This document shows, piece after piece, positions 11,546 to 22,984 of a DNA stretch of 64,000 nt (position 1 is the stretch's first letter; every line of letters starts with the position of its first letter). The stretch is taken from contig JAPXFY010000016.1 of NCBI GenBank assembly GCA_030674185.1, forward strand, positions 38,708,466 to 38,772,465. Reading direction: 5' to 3'. Made by a program: the position numbers and the translations under genes. The stretch comes from Monoplex corrugatus (Eukaryota > Mollusca > Gastropoda > Littorinimorpha > Ranellidae). The notes beneath the pieces are model-generated. The model did no database searches. It worked only from the letters and a program-made list of their open reading frames with translations, and had not been told where the DNA came from.

Positions 11546-11800
11546 GGCACTGCAGGAAGCTGGTAGATAGGATGAGGGAGTGAAACAGTTATTTTACTAC
11601 AGGAAACTGGTGGATAGGGTGAGGAAATAAGACAGCTACTTTACTACATGAAGCTGATGGATAGGATGAGGAAATAAAACAGCTGCTTTACTAAATAAAG
11701 CTGATGGATAGGGTGAGGAAGTGAAACAGTTCTTTTACTACAGGAAGTTGGTGGATAGGGTGAGGGAGCAAATCAGTCTTTTTTTCATAGAAAGTAGGTG
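11545..11800. repeat. ~57-bp array made from a MITE arm, ~5 units
   Basis: Units contain GGAAGCTGGTGGATAGGGTG followed by AGG, A/G-rich sequence and CTTTACTACA. The first 25-30 bases equal the inner arm of the hairpin MITE family elsewhere in the window. Confidence 0.75.
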
Positions 11801-11968
11801 AATACAGGACTTGCGCAAGGCACCTGATGCCTGTTCTTCTGCATTTCAATAACTGTTGCCAATGACAACAAACAAAATAAAAGAGAAATAAAGAAATCAA
11901 GAAAGTTATTAGTTTTCCATTTACGGCATTTTAAAGATTAAGTCCATATTTTGAATCACGCTTCTCCT

Positions 11969-11969
<1 letters not shown>

Positions 11970-12008
<39 letters not shown>

Positions 12009-12236
12009 GTATGCACACACACACGCACATGCACACAGTCACATGCACATACACATGCACACACACACACATGCAAATGCACAGACATACACACAAGTAC
12101 ACACACACACATACAGAACATATATGCACACACAGGTGCGTGTGCACACACGCACGCACACATGTCCATACACACACACACACACATACACAGACAGACA
12201 CACACACACGCACCTGAGCGCGCATGCACACACAGA
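11970..12236. repeat. CA-rich microsatellite
   Basis: (CA)n is interspersed with CATACA and CATGCA. It ends a few bases from the e17 donor. Confidence 0.9.
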
Positions 12237-12248
12237 GAATGTACTTAC

Positions 12249-12308
12249 TGCTGTGTTTTCTGGGGCAGACAACGGAAGAGTTCTGTGGCAACAGACAACT
12301 GATCATCT
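12249..12308 (-). CDS. NBAS: NBAS exon e17
   Basis: The exon has 60 bases: one base, 19 codons and two bases. It encodes DDQLSVATELFRCLPQKTQ, against human NDQLCLCYDLLECLPERG. The acceptor is GTTGACAG and the donor is CA/GTAAGTAC, a strong donor. It sits between a CA-rich tract (11970-12236) and the 4.6-kb array that starts about 35 bases upstream of the acceptor. Confidence 0.94.
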
Positions 12309-12344
12309 CTGTCAACAAACAGACAGCACTGACTGAGTAAACAT

Positions 12345-15300
12345 GACACACACTGGTTTAGGACAACATGTGGTACACAGCAATCTACATATGTTGAACA
12401 ACTAAAGACACATACAGCACACTGGTATAGGACAACATGTGGTACACAGCAATCTACATATGTCGAACAACTAATGTCACATACAGCACACTGGTATAGG
12501 ACAACATGTGGTACACAGCAATCTACATATGTCGAACAACTAATGTCACATACAGCACACTGGTATAGGACAACATGTGGTACACAGCAATCTACATATG
12601 TCGAACAACTAATGTCATATACAGCACACTGGTATAGGACAACATGTGGTACACAGCAATCTACATATGTCGAACAACTAATGTCATATACAGCACACTG
12701 GTATAGGACAACATGTGGTACACAGCAATCTACATATGTCGAACAACTAATGTCATATACAGCACACTGGTATAGGACAACGTGTGGTACACAGCAGTCT
12801 ACATCTGTTGAACATCTATGACACATACAGTACACATAACACCCACTGGTTACAGGACAATGTGTGGTACACAGCAATCTACATCTGTTGAACATCTATG
12901 ACACATACAGTACACATAACACCCACTGGTTACAGGACAATGTGTGGTGCACAGCAATCTACATCTGTTGAATATCTATGACACATACAGTACACATAAC
13001 ACCCACTGGTTACAGGACAATGTGTGGTACACAGCAGTCTACATCTGTTGAACATCTATGACACATACAGTACACATAACGCCCATTGGTTACAGGACAT
13101 GTGGTACACAGCAATCTACATCTGTTGAACATCTATGACACATACAGTACACATAACACCCACTGGTTACAGGACAACGTGTGGTACACAGCAGTCTACA
13201 TCTGTTGAACATCTATGACACACACAGTACACATGACACCCACTGGTTACAGGACATGTGGTACACAGCAATCTACATCTGTTGAACATCTATGACACAT
13301 ACAGTATACATAACACCCACTGGTTACAGGACAACGTGTGGTACACAGCAGTCTACATCTGTTGAACATCTATGACACATACAGTATACATAACACCCAC
13401 TGGTTACAGGACAATGTGTGGTACACAGCAATCTACATCTGTTGAACATCTATGACACACACAGTACACATAACACACACTGGTTACACGACAACGTGTG
13501 GTACACAGCAATCTACATCTGTTGAACATCTAGGACACATACAGTACACATAACACCCACTGGTTACAGGACAACGTGTGGTACACAGCAGTCTACATCT
13601 GTTGAACATCTATGACACATACAGTACACATAACACCCACTGGTTACAGGACAACGTGTGGAACACAGCAATCTACATCTGTTGAACATCTATGACACAC
13701 ACAGTATATATAACACCCACTGGTTACAGGACAATGTGTGGTACACAGCAGTCTACATCTGTTGAACATCTATGACACATACAGTACACATAACACCCAC
13801 TGGTTACAGGACAATGTGTGGTACACAGCAATCTACATCTGTTGAACATCTATGACATATACAGTACACATAACACCCACTGGTTACAGGACAACGTGTG
13901 GTACACAGCAATCTACATCTGTTGAACATCTATGACACATACAGTACACATGACACCCACTGGTTACAGGACAACGTGTGGTACACAGCAATCTACATCT
14001 GTTGAACATCTAAGGACACATACAGTACACATAACACCCACTGGTTACACGACATGTGGTACACAGCAATCTACATCTGTTGAACATCTATGACACATAC
14101 AGTACACATAACACCCACTGGTTACAGGACATGTGGTACACAGCAATCTACATCTGTTGAACATCTATGACACATACAGTACACATAACACCCACTGGTT
14201 ACAGGACATGTGGTACACAGCAATCTACATCTGTTGAACATCTATGACACATACAGTACACATAACATCCACTGGTTACAGGACATGTGGTACACAGCAA
14301 TCTACATCTGTTGAACATCTATGACACACACAGTACACATAACACCCACTGGTTACACGACATGTGGTACACAGCAATCTACATCTGTTGAACATCTATG
14401 ACACATACAGTACACATAACACCCACTGGTTACAGGACATGTGGTACACAGCAATCTACATCTGTTGAACATCTATGACACATACAGTACACATAACACC
14501 CACTGGTTACAGGACATGTGGTACACAGCAATCTACATCTGTTGAACATCTATGACACATACAGTACACATAACACCCACTGGTTACAGGACATGTGGTA
14601 CACAGCAATCTACATCTGTTGAACATCTATGACACATACAGTACACATAACACCCACTGGTTACAGGACATGTGGTACACAGCAATCTACATCTGTTGAA
14701 CATCTATGACACATACAGTACACATAACACCCACTGGTTACAGGACATGTGGTACACAGCAATCTACATCTGTTGAACATCTATGACACATACAGTACAC
14801 ATAACACCCACTGGTTACAGGACAACGTGTGGTACACAGCAATCTACATCTGTTGAACATCTATGACACATACAGTACACATGACACCCACTGGTTACAG
14901 GACAACGTGTGGTACACAGCAATCTACATCTGTTGAACATCTAAGGACACACACAGTACACATAACACCCACTGGTTACAGGACATGTGGTACAAGCAAT
15001 CTACATCTGTTGAACATCTATGACACACACAGTACACATAACACCCACTGGTTACAGGATATGTGGTACACAGTAATCTACATCTGTTGAACATCTATGA
15101 CACATACAGTACACATGACACCCACTGGTTACAGGACATGTGGTACACAGCAATCTACATCTGTTGAACATCTATGACACATACAGTACACATAACACCC
15201 ACTGGTTACACGACATGTGGTACACAGCAATCTACATCTGTTGAACATCTATGACACATACAGTACACATAACACCCACTGGTTACAGGACATGTGGTAC

Positions 15301-16985
15301 ACAGCAGTCTACATCTGTTGAACATCTATGACACATACAGTACACATAACACCCACTGGTTACAGGACAACGTGTGGTACACAGCAATCTACATCTGTTG
15401 AACATCTATGACACATACAGTACACATAACACCCACTGGTTACAGGACAACGTGTGGTACACAGCAATCTACATCTGTTGAACATCTATGACACATACAG
15501 TACACATAACACCCACTGGTTACAGGACATGTGGTACACAGCAATCTACATCTGTTGAACATCTATGACACATACAGTACACATGACACCCACTGGTTAC
15601 AGGACAACGTGTGGTACACAGCAATCTACATCTGTTGAACATCTATGACACACACAGTACACATGACACCCACTGGTTACAGGACATGTGGTACACAGCA
15701 ATCTACATCTGTTGAACATCTAAGGACACATACAGTACACATAACACCCACTGGTTACACGACATGTGGTACACAGCAATCTACATCTGTTGAACATCTA
15801 AGGACACACACAGTACACATAACACCCACTGGTTACAGGATATGTGGTACACAGCAATCTACATCTGTTGAACATCTATGACACATACAGTACACATGAC
15901 ACCCACTGGTTACAGGACATGTGGTACACAGCAATCTACATCTGTTGAACATCTATGACACATACAGTACACATAACACCCACTGGTTACAGGATATGTG
16001 GTACACAGCAATCTACATCTGTTGAACATCTATGACACACACAGTACACATAACACCCACTGGTTACAGGACATGTGGTACACAGCAATCTACATCTGTT
16101 GAACATCTAAGGACACATACAGTACACATAACACCCACTGGTTACAGGACATGTGGTACACAGCAATCTACATCTGTTGAACATCTATGACACATACAGT
16201 ACACATAACACCCACTGGTTACAGGACAATGTGTGGTACACAACAATCTACATCTGTTGAACATCTATGACACACACAGTACACATAACACCCACTGGTT
16301 ACACGACATGTGGTACACAGCAATCTACATCTGTTGAACATCTATGACACACACAGTACACATAACACCCACTGGTTACAGGACATGTGGTACACAGCAA
16401 TCTACATCTGTTGAACATCTATGACACACACAGTACACATAACACCCACTGGTTACAGGACATGTGGTACACAGCAATCTACATCTGTTAAACATCTATG
16501 ACACACACAGTACACATGACACCCACTGGTTACAGGACATGTGGTACACAGCAATCTACATCTGTTAAACATCTATGACACACACAGTACACATAACACC
16601 CACTGGTTACAGGACATGTGGTACACAGCAATCTACATCTGTTAAACATCTATGACACACACAGTACACATGACACCCACTGGTTACAGGACATGTGGTA
16701 CACAGCAATCTACATCTGTTAAACATCTATGACACACACAGTACACATAACACCCACTGGTTACAGGACATGTGGTACACAGCAATCTACATCTGTTGAA
16801 CATCTAAGGACACACACAGTACACATGACACCCACTGGTTACAGGACATGTGGTACACAGCAATCTACATCTGTTGAACATCTAAGGACACACACAGTAC
16901 ACATGACACCCACTGGTTACAGGACATGTGGTACACAGCAATCTACATCTGTTGAACATCTAAGGACACACATGACACATACTAA
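12345..16985. repeat. ~77-bp minisatellite, ~60 units, 4.6 kb
   Basis: Typical units contain GGACATGTGGTACACAGCAA, CATCTGTTGAACATCTATGA and AACACCCACTGGTTACA. The first six units beside e17 are a 69-bp type (ACATATGTCGAACAACTAATG). Later units are 77 or 80 bases depending on GGACATG versus GGACAACGTG. Runs of the same subtype suggest repeated local expansion. No coding function; apparent frames are artefacts. Confidence 0.95.
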
Positions 16986-17070
16986 CAGGGGACGACATGT
17001 GGTAACACACTGGTAAACAAACTGTGGTACAAACGAAGCTACATCTGATCTGCCAAAGAACTACATACTT

Positions 17071-17205
17071 AACCCTTTGACTCCCGCACCCTATCCACAA
17101 CTGCAAAAGCTTATCCCTCTGATTCCCTCACCCTATCCATCAGCTTCTTGTAGGAAGCTGGTGGATAGGGTGAGGAAGTTAGAGGGTTAAGTTTTTGCTT
17201 TGTTA
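17071..17205. mobile_element. Hairpin MITE (copy 2, right arm truncated)
   Basis: It starts TTAACCCTTTGACTCCCGC, has the inner inverted repeat (CTCACCCTATCCATCAGCTT ... AAGCTGGTGGATAGGGTGAG) and continues TTAAGTTTTTGCTTTG before family similarity is lost. Confidence 0.75.
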
Positions 17206-18090
17206 ACATGCACACAAGCAAACCCAGAGACATGTGTCTCGTTTGTGACCGAGCAAGCAGCAAGATAATGAGTGGTGAAGGTGAAAAAACAATAAGCAAT
17301 GAAATGGACTTGACACAGAAACTGATTTACCTCACTGGAAAGATTCTCTCAGTTTCAATTTCAGTTTCACAAGATGACATCTCTGCGCTCAGAATGAATT
17401 CCGTATGCATTAACGTCATAGATGCCATCACTACTACCTCACTTTACCTAGTGAGTACCTGATCACTCTTGATGCAAGGTGGAACAAAGAAACACACCTT
17501 TCTAGCATGTCTCACTAGAACCTCACCTACTTAGCGTGAGAGAAACTGGCCTTTGATACAGCCACAGTAAGGTGATAAGGGTCTCCTGAATGTAACCGAC
17601 ATTATCTTGCAACTTGTTCTTTGGGATTTTCTTTTAGTGTCAGATAAGCTATACAAAAATTTAACCTAAAAATAAGGCAATGAAATTAAATAGTCATGGT
17701 GATATTCCTTGGCCATGCTTCACTGAAACTACCCAAAAGTGGCAGTTTTCACACACCAGTACCACATGTCCATCCCTTACAGAACCCCAATATTCCATAC
17801 ATCATTTTGAAGTTTATGATTCCAACTTATAAAACTGCACACACTAATTCAAACAAAATCACTCAAACAGAATGTACAAGACATCATTCAAGTGGTCACC
17901 AAGAAAAACCTGACAGTAAATGTCCCAAACGTTTTCCTGTTTTTTCCACACAAGGATTATGCACATGTGACATCTCAATTAGTCACAATTACAACATTAT
18001 TTTGTCCTAGCGACTTTACATACAATTAAATTTTTTTTTATATACACATGCACACATGCACATATGTACGCATGCACACACATAATAAAA
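17206..18090. other. Intron, no gene seen
   Basis: Apparently unique sequence; no repeat unit, coding homology or mobile element recognised. Confidence 0.5.
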
Positions 18091-18101
18091 ACCACACACA
18101 C

Positions 18102-18177
<76 letters not shown>
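18091..18177. repeat. (CA)n microsatellite
   Basis: More than 35 near-perfect CA repeats lie in the intron downstream of e16, about 48 bases from its donor. Confidence 0.97.
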
Positions 18178-18224
18178 ACCAACACCAGTGTGTACAAAGC
18201 GATAAAGACAGAGAGGAGGGGTAC

Positions 18225-18298
18225 CTTTCAGTGGTGTAGAGAACTTCCAGTGCAAACTGCATGAGATCAGCTGCACTTGCAATGATGGGACTGGACAC
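18225..18298 (-). CDS. NBAS: NBAS exon e16
   Basis: The exon has 74 bases: 24 codons plus two bases. It encodes VSSPIIASAADLMQFALEVL and YTTE, against human KIIPDQDQLMAIALECIYTCE. The acceptor is TATACAG and the donor is AG/GTACCC, a weak donor. The acceptor region is duplicated once upstream (18344-18395). (CA)n lies about 45 bases downstream of the donor. Confidence 0.94.
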
Positions 18299-18343
18299 CT
18301 GTATAACAAATGTCACACATTATAATGGGGATGACAAAGAGAA

Positions 18344-18395
18344 GGACATTCATAACAAGTGCCCCCCAATATGATGGGGAGGACAAAAAGGACAT
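18344..18395 (-). repeat. Duplicate of the e16 acceptor edge
   Basis: GGAC-ATTC-ATAACAAGTG...ATGATGGGGAGGACAAA follows the pattern of 18291-18341, GGACACCTGTATAACAAATG...ATAATGGGGATGACAAA, which spans the e16 acceptor. The copy has lost the AG at the splice position. Confidence 0.7.
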
Positions 18396-18711
18396 TTAGT
18401 TCTACAATAATATACCAAGTAATATCAGTGCAATGTAACCATTTGCTAGAAATACCCAAAATCGAAAAAAAAAATCAAAAACCAGATTCAAAACATGCCT
18501 TACGCCCAGAACTATTTGCATCTTGTGTGCTTGTGTCCATGGATGCCTAACCATCATCAACCCCTACTCTCTGTCACAACAACAAGAAATGAATATTGAC
18601 ACCCCTCACCTCCCTAAAAAAAAACAACAACAAAAAACATCCATAAGAAAAGCAATAATAATTGTACTCCCTGAACAGCATGTAACTGAGGTCACCAAAC
18701 AAATAAACACC

Positions 18712-18925
18712 ACCAACTACAATTATTACAGCAAGTACCAATACTATAACAACTACTACTACTACTCATATTACTACTATTATTACTACAACTACTGCTG
18801 CTATCACTACTACTACAACTATTACTACAACCACTACTACTACTATTTCAATCAATACTACAACTAATACAACCAATACTATTGCTACCACTACTACTAC
18901 TATTACTGCTACTATAAGCAGACTG
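18712..18925. repeat. Degenerate (TAC)n tract
   Basis: Triplets of TAC, TAT and AAC fill this stretch. Similar TAC-rich sequence flanks the transposon at 19655-24710 on both sides. Confidence 0.85.
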
Positions 18926-19047
18926 TTCAGTAAAATAAAGTTTGCACAGTGTGGGCCTAACAACTTACATACATACAACCAGGAAACATTGCTTGAAAAG
19001 AAAAAGAAAAGTAGTCTGGAAGAATTTGAGGGATGAGCAAACACACA

Positions 19048-19093
19048 ACAACAACAACAACAACAACAACAAAAAACAACAACAACAACAACT
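19048..19093. repeat. (CAA)n beside the e15 donor
   Basis: About 14 CAA repeats with a small A-rich interruption reach to within three bases of the e15 donor. Confidence 0.9.
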
Positions 19094-19096
19094 AAC

Positions 19097-19269
19097 CCCA
19101 GCTTTCGAAGTCTGGAAGATTTTCAGGGCACAGAGAGGTCGGATCGAGCGCAGGTCAGCAGGAACTCCAGCAGCAGGCGACGGTAGGCACCAGGATCCTT
19201 TGCCTCACACCGCTGTAGTACCGGCACCAGCCACCGCCGCGCATTTTTGGCGTACATGTCTAGTGGACA
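19097..19269 (-). CDS. NBAS: NBAS exon e15, with apparent 1-base frameshift
   Basis: The exon has 173 bases and would be 174 (58 codons) if intact. It encodes CPLDMYAKNARRWLVPVLQR, CEAKDPGAYRRLLLEFLLTC and ARSDLSVP, against human YQWMVPFLHRCEKQSPGVANELLKEYLVTLAKGDLKFP. A stop appears at CCCTGA (19126-19128). One extra C would give P-LKIFQTSKAG, which fits human PLKIFQHSKP and makes the exon phase 0 at both ends. The acceptor is TTTTTACAG and the donor is GGG/GTTAGT. A (CAA)n tract abuts the donor. Confidence 0.93.
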
Positions 19270-19341
19270 CTGTAAAAAAAATTCTTTGACATTGTAAAGT
19301 GAGTACAGCTCCATGACATATGACAAACACGAAGCAGACAT

Positions 19342-19455
19342 TGCAGGAAGCTGGTGGATAGGGTAAGGGAGTCAAAGAATAAAGGTTTTGCTTTGCTAGC
19401 ATGGTTGACAGTGCAGGATGCTGGTGGACAGGGTGTGGGAGTCAAAGGGTTAACA
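19342..19455. mobile_element. Hairpin MITE (copy 3, left half missing)
   Basis: It begins at the hairpin centre (GCAGGAAGCTGGTGGATAGG), continues TTTTGCTTTGCTAGCATGG and ends GGAGTCAAAGGGTTAA. Confidence 0.75.
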
Positions 19456-21195
19456 CTGCAAGCCCCATTCTGATACACCCAGAAAATAATAAAAATTTGT
19501 CAGAAGAATGCATACTTGTTCCCAAGTAAAAATTACGGTGTTGGAAATCTGTTTATGACAACATCTACAGCAGGTATTCCTACTTTTACTACTACAACAA
19601 ATACTACCACTAGTATTACCACCAAGCATCCATACTACTACCACAACCACCACTCACGGCCGTTTTAGGGTGATTGCTTAGTTTCATGCCGTAGCTTAGC
19701 TGAAGCAGCGCAAAGTGCAGTGACTTGTGCCCTCCGCTATCAATAGCCCTCTCTTGTTAACGGTGATCTCGCTGTGTTGTGTAAGCACCGTGATAACTAT
19801 TAAAAACAAATAACAGAGGTTTACCCCTCATATTCTCAAGAGCTTTATTTTGACTGGCTTGTACTATATATCATTGAAAAGCTGAGGTTTTACCCAATAA
19901 AATGATATGCAACTGAACAGTTTACATGCACGTAAGCGTCTACAAAACACACAGAAAAGAAAGGGAATAAAAGATAGTGTTGACATGTTTTTCGCTCTTC
20001 AACCGTGAAATGATCAAAGTTCCTACGCCTGTAAAACACAAATGCAAGTTTGTAGAATAAAACTAAAGGCACACATTAGAAAAGTGTTCTCTGAAGAGGA
20101 GAAACGTTTTTTTATTTTTAAATTGCTCAGCTTAGGAGCCACGTACGGTGTGTCGTTGTAACACATGTAACGGCTAAAATAAACAGGGATGCTAGTGTAG
20201 CATTTGGTGGTTACTCAAGACAACTAGTTCTGGCTGCTGAATTGTGACTGAAGTGAATGTTGGTATCATTTCAGTCTTCTGGATAACACTGACACACTGT
20301 AGCAGATTTCCCCTGTGCTTAATAATTAATTGTGTATAGCGTTTGCTTGGACAATTTTTTTTTGGGGGGGGGAAATACCAGTTTACTGAGATGGCCAGTT
20401 ATTTTATAACCTTTTCCTCCGAGTCAAGGTTATTCATATTGTAGTTGTTGATTATCTCTATTTATTTTCTTTTTGTTTTGCTGTTCTTGTTTTCTTTCAC
20501 ACATGCGTGCGTGTGTGCGTTGTGTGTGTGTTTCATTAGTGAAACAAGTGACTGAATATCATAAAGCGAAATACGCAATATTTGCTCCCTCCCTCTCTCT
20601 CTCTCTCTCGCTCTACTCTGTGCATACGTGTGTGTGTGTGCTGTGGCGTGTATGTGTACAGCAGACATGCCTACCAACCATTATGGACCATCCGTACTTG
20701 TCCCGGAAAACCAAACACTTCAACGGATGTTGGGAAATACAAATACAGATACGAACAGCCCGTTCCAAAAAACGGGCAAGTCTCTTGTAGACAGGGGGGA
20801 ACAAAGAGAGAGAGATAGAAAGAGAAAGAGAGCGGGGGAAGGAGGAGAGAGAGAAGAGAGAGAGGGGGAAAAGATGACAGGATATGAAAGGTGGTGGAAT
20901 GGGGAGGAGGTGGGAGATTTTGGCAACATAGTCTCTGTAATTTACGGAGAACTGACAAGCAGTATGGACAAGTACTCCTTCTCTATTCTCTGGTTGTCTA
21001 TCTCTTTGTGTGTGTGTATGTGAGATGAGAGAGAAGAGAGAGAGAGTATGAGAGGCACAGAGAGGTATCGACGGTCTCGTAACCCAACACCTTCCTTCAT
21101 CACTGACATTTGTGGCTGGAGTGTCTTGCTTCTAGAATTGGTATCCATATTGGTCCTTCCTTCTCTACCTCCCCCTCCCCCTTTTTAAAAAAAAA

Positions 21196-21275
21196 AGTTT
21201 GTTGACTCGGTGGTAGAGCAGGCCTGCAGTTCCTCAGTGTATCTGGGTTTAGACTCTAGACCATAAGGTTACTGA
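21196..21275 (+). mobile_element. Possible tRNA-like SINE head
   Basis: CTCGGTGGTAGAGCAGG followed 35 bases later by GGGTTTAGACTC resembles tRNA A and B boxes. It lies within the transposon. The copy at 61640-61660 keeps only the A-box part in reverse orientation. It could equally be part of the transposon. Confidence 0.35.
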
Positions 21276-22751
21276 TCAAAAGATGCTAAGGTCAACCTTT
21301 ATGGTTTTATTGTTGTGTTTGGGTTAGTCTCTGGTGTGCAGTATGTATTTATCTGCTGTGTTCCTGAAAATTAGCGTCTGTTCCTGATTTTCTGTGAGAC
21401 TTCCTAAAAGCAAACTTTTGGAGTACGCATGTCTGGTGTAGACAGACGAAATTCTACTTGCGCGTGTATGTGAGCGTGCAAACACATGTATACATGTGTG
21501 TGTGGGGTGGGGTGGGGGTATTTTTTAAACTGTGTTGCATGTTGTTTTGAGCTCCCTTTCTTTTTTGGGGGGACAAAGGTATGGCACAGACCTGTAGCAT
21601 CCCACTGCATAGAAAGTTCAACGTGTTTTTGTTTATTACATGATTAAGGTTTGCTGTTTTTCTTGGCTCAAACCAGTTACTTTCAACCCACGGCTGTTTA
21701 AACCGGCCGCCGGGCGATCACTTAGTTTTCGGACACGGTGCCAGCGATTCACACGCGAGAGGCGTGTTTTCCTCTTACCCGCTGCGCTACACGGCCCGTC
21801 AGCGGTTTTGAGCTGTGAGTCATCTGTAGGCAAGTGGGACTGTGCGGCTGCCTTTGTGTGCCGTGATTACTACTGTTTCTACATTTCCCGCAATACTGCT
21901 TTGGTCATCTAGCCATATATGTAATTATTAATCTTACTGACAAGTAGACTCTCTCCCCTACACATAGATATCAAACACGAACTGGTTTGTTGCCATAATG
22001 CGTAACAGGATTACACAGAAAAGGAGGAGAACGATTCTGAAAATATTGCGTGCCTTCACTGTTTCATGAGAAAAATAAGCCAACTTCCAACAACGAAAAC
22101 AAGAGTTCACCAGTTATTACAGCAGAAAGAAACACATACAGAGGAAGAGTAAAGTATGTTTTAACAGACTGACTTACCAGACGTATCATTTTTGGCTTCT
22201 TGTGGAGGTAGCGGTGGGTAAATCGAGATCATTGATAACGGCATAGACTCCATTATCCTTCACACTAGCACCAACATTTCACTGATAGTCTTGTATACCG
22301 CAATCTCCTTACTGCCATAGTAGGAACGTATACACACATGTCCGTGCAAGAGTCAAGATTGGGATCATGATACTGAGACGACCATTCATTAAAAAAACGG
22401 AAAGACACAGAGAGCGATAGAGAGAGAGAGAGGGGGGGGGGGGGGAGGGAGAGAAAGCTTAATACATTTACGAGAACTTTAGGTTCACTGGTATTAAAAA
22501 GAAATAAAAACTCCTGAATATCATACCCACTTAACTACACTGAAATCTTTCTGTCTGCCTGTCTGTCGCTCTCTCTCTCTCCACACACACACACACACAC
22601 ACAAACAAATAAACAAACAAACAAAAACAAACACACACACAAGAATATTATGTATTTTGCTTAACAATGATAATAATACTCAAAAGTCTTTAATTACTTA
22701 TTTCATTCATAACATACATAAACATCCAAGCAGACAGACAGACAGACAGAC

Positions 22752-22756
<5 letters not shown>

Positions 22757-22842
<86 letters not shown>
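22757..22842. repeat. (GA)n microsatellite
   Basis: About 40 GA repeats inside the nested transposon, preceded by (CAGA)n. Confidence 0.97.
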
Positions 22843-22902
22843 GAATACTTAGCACTTCGCTTAATGTCTTTGGGCCCTTACTAATTGTCTCACTCATGAA
22901 AT

Positions 22903-22916
22903 GTGCACACACACAC

Positions 22917-22983
<67 letters not shown>
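22903..22983. repeat. (CA)n microsatellite
   Basis: A near-pure CA tract inside the nested transposon. The sibling at 60744-63327 has a much shorter CA tract in the corresponding place (62456-62476), so the tract has expanded here. Confidence 0.95.

Positions 22984-22984
<1 letters not shown>

Noticed and set aside
12245..12895. 216-codon minus-strand frame covering e17 and array units
   Set aside because: Only the e17 part (12249-12308) has homology; the rest is array sequence upstream of a proper acceptor.
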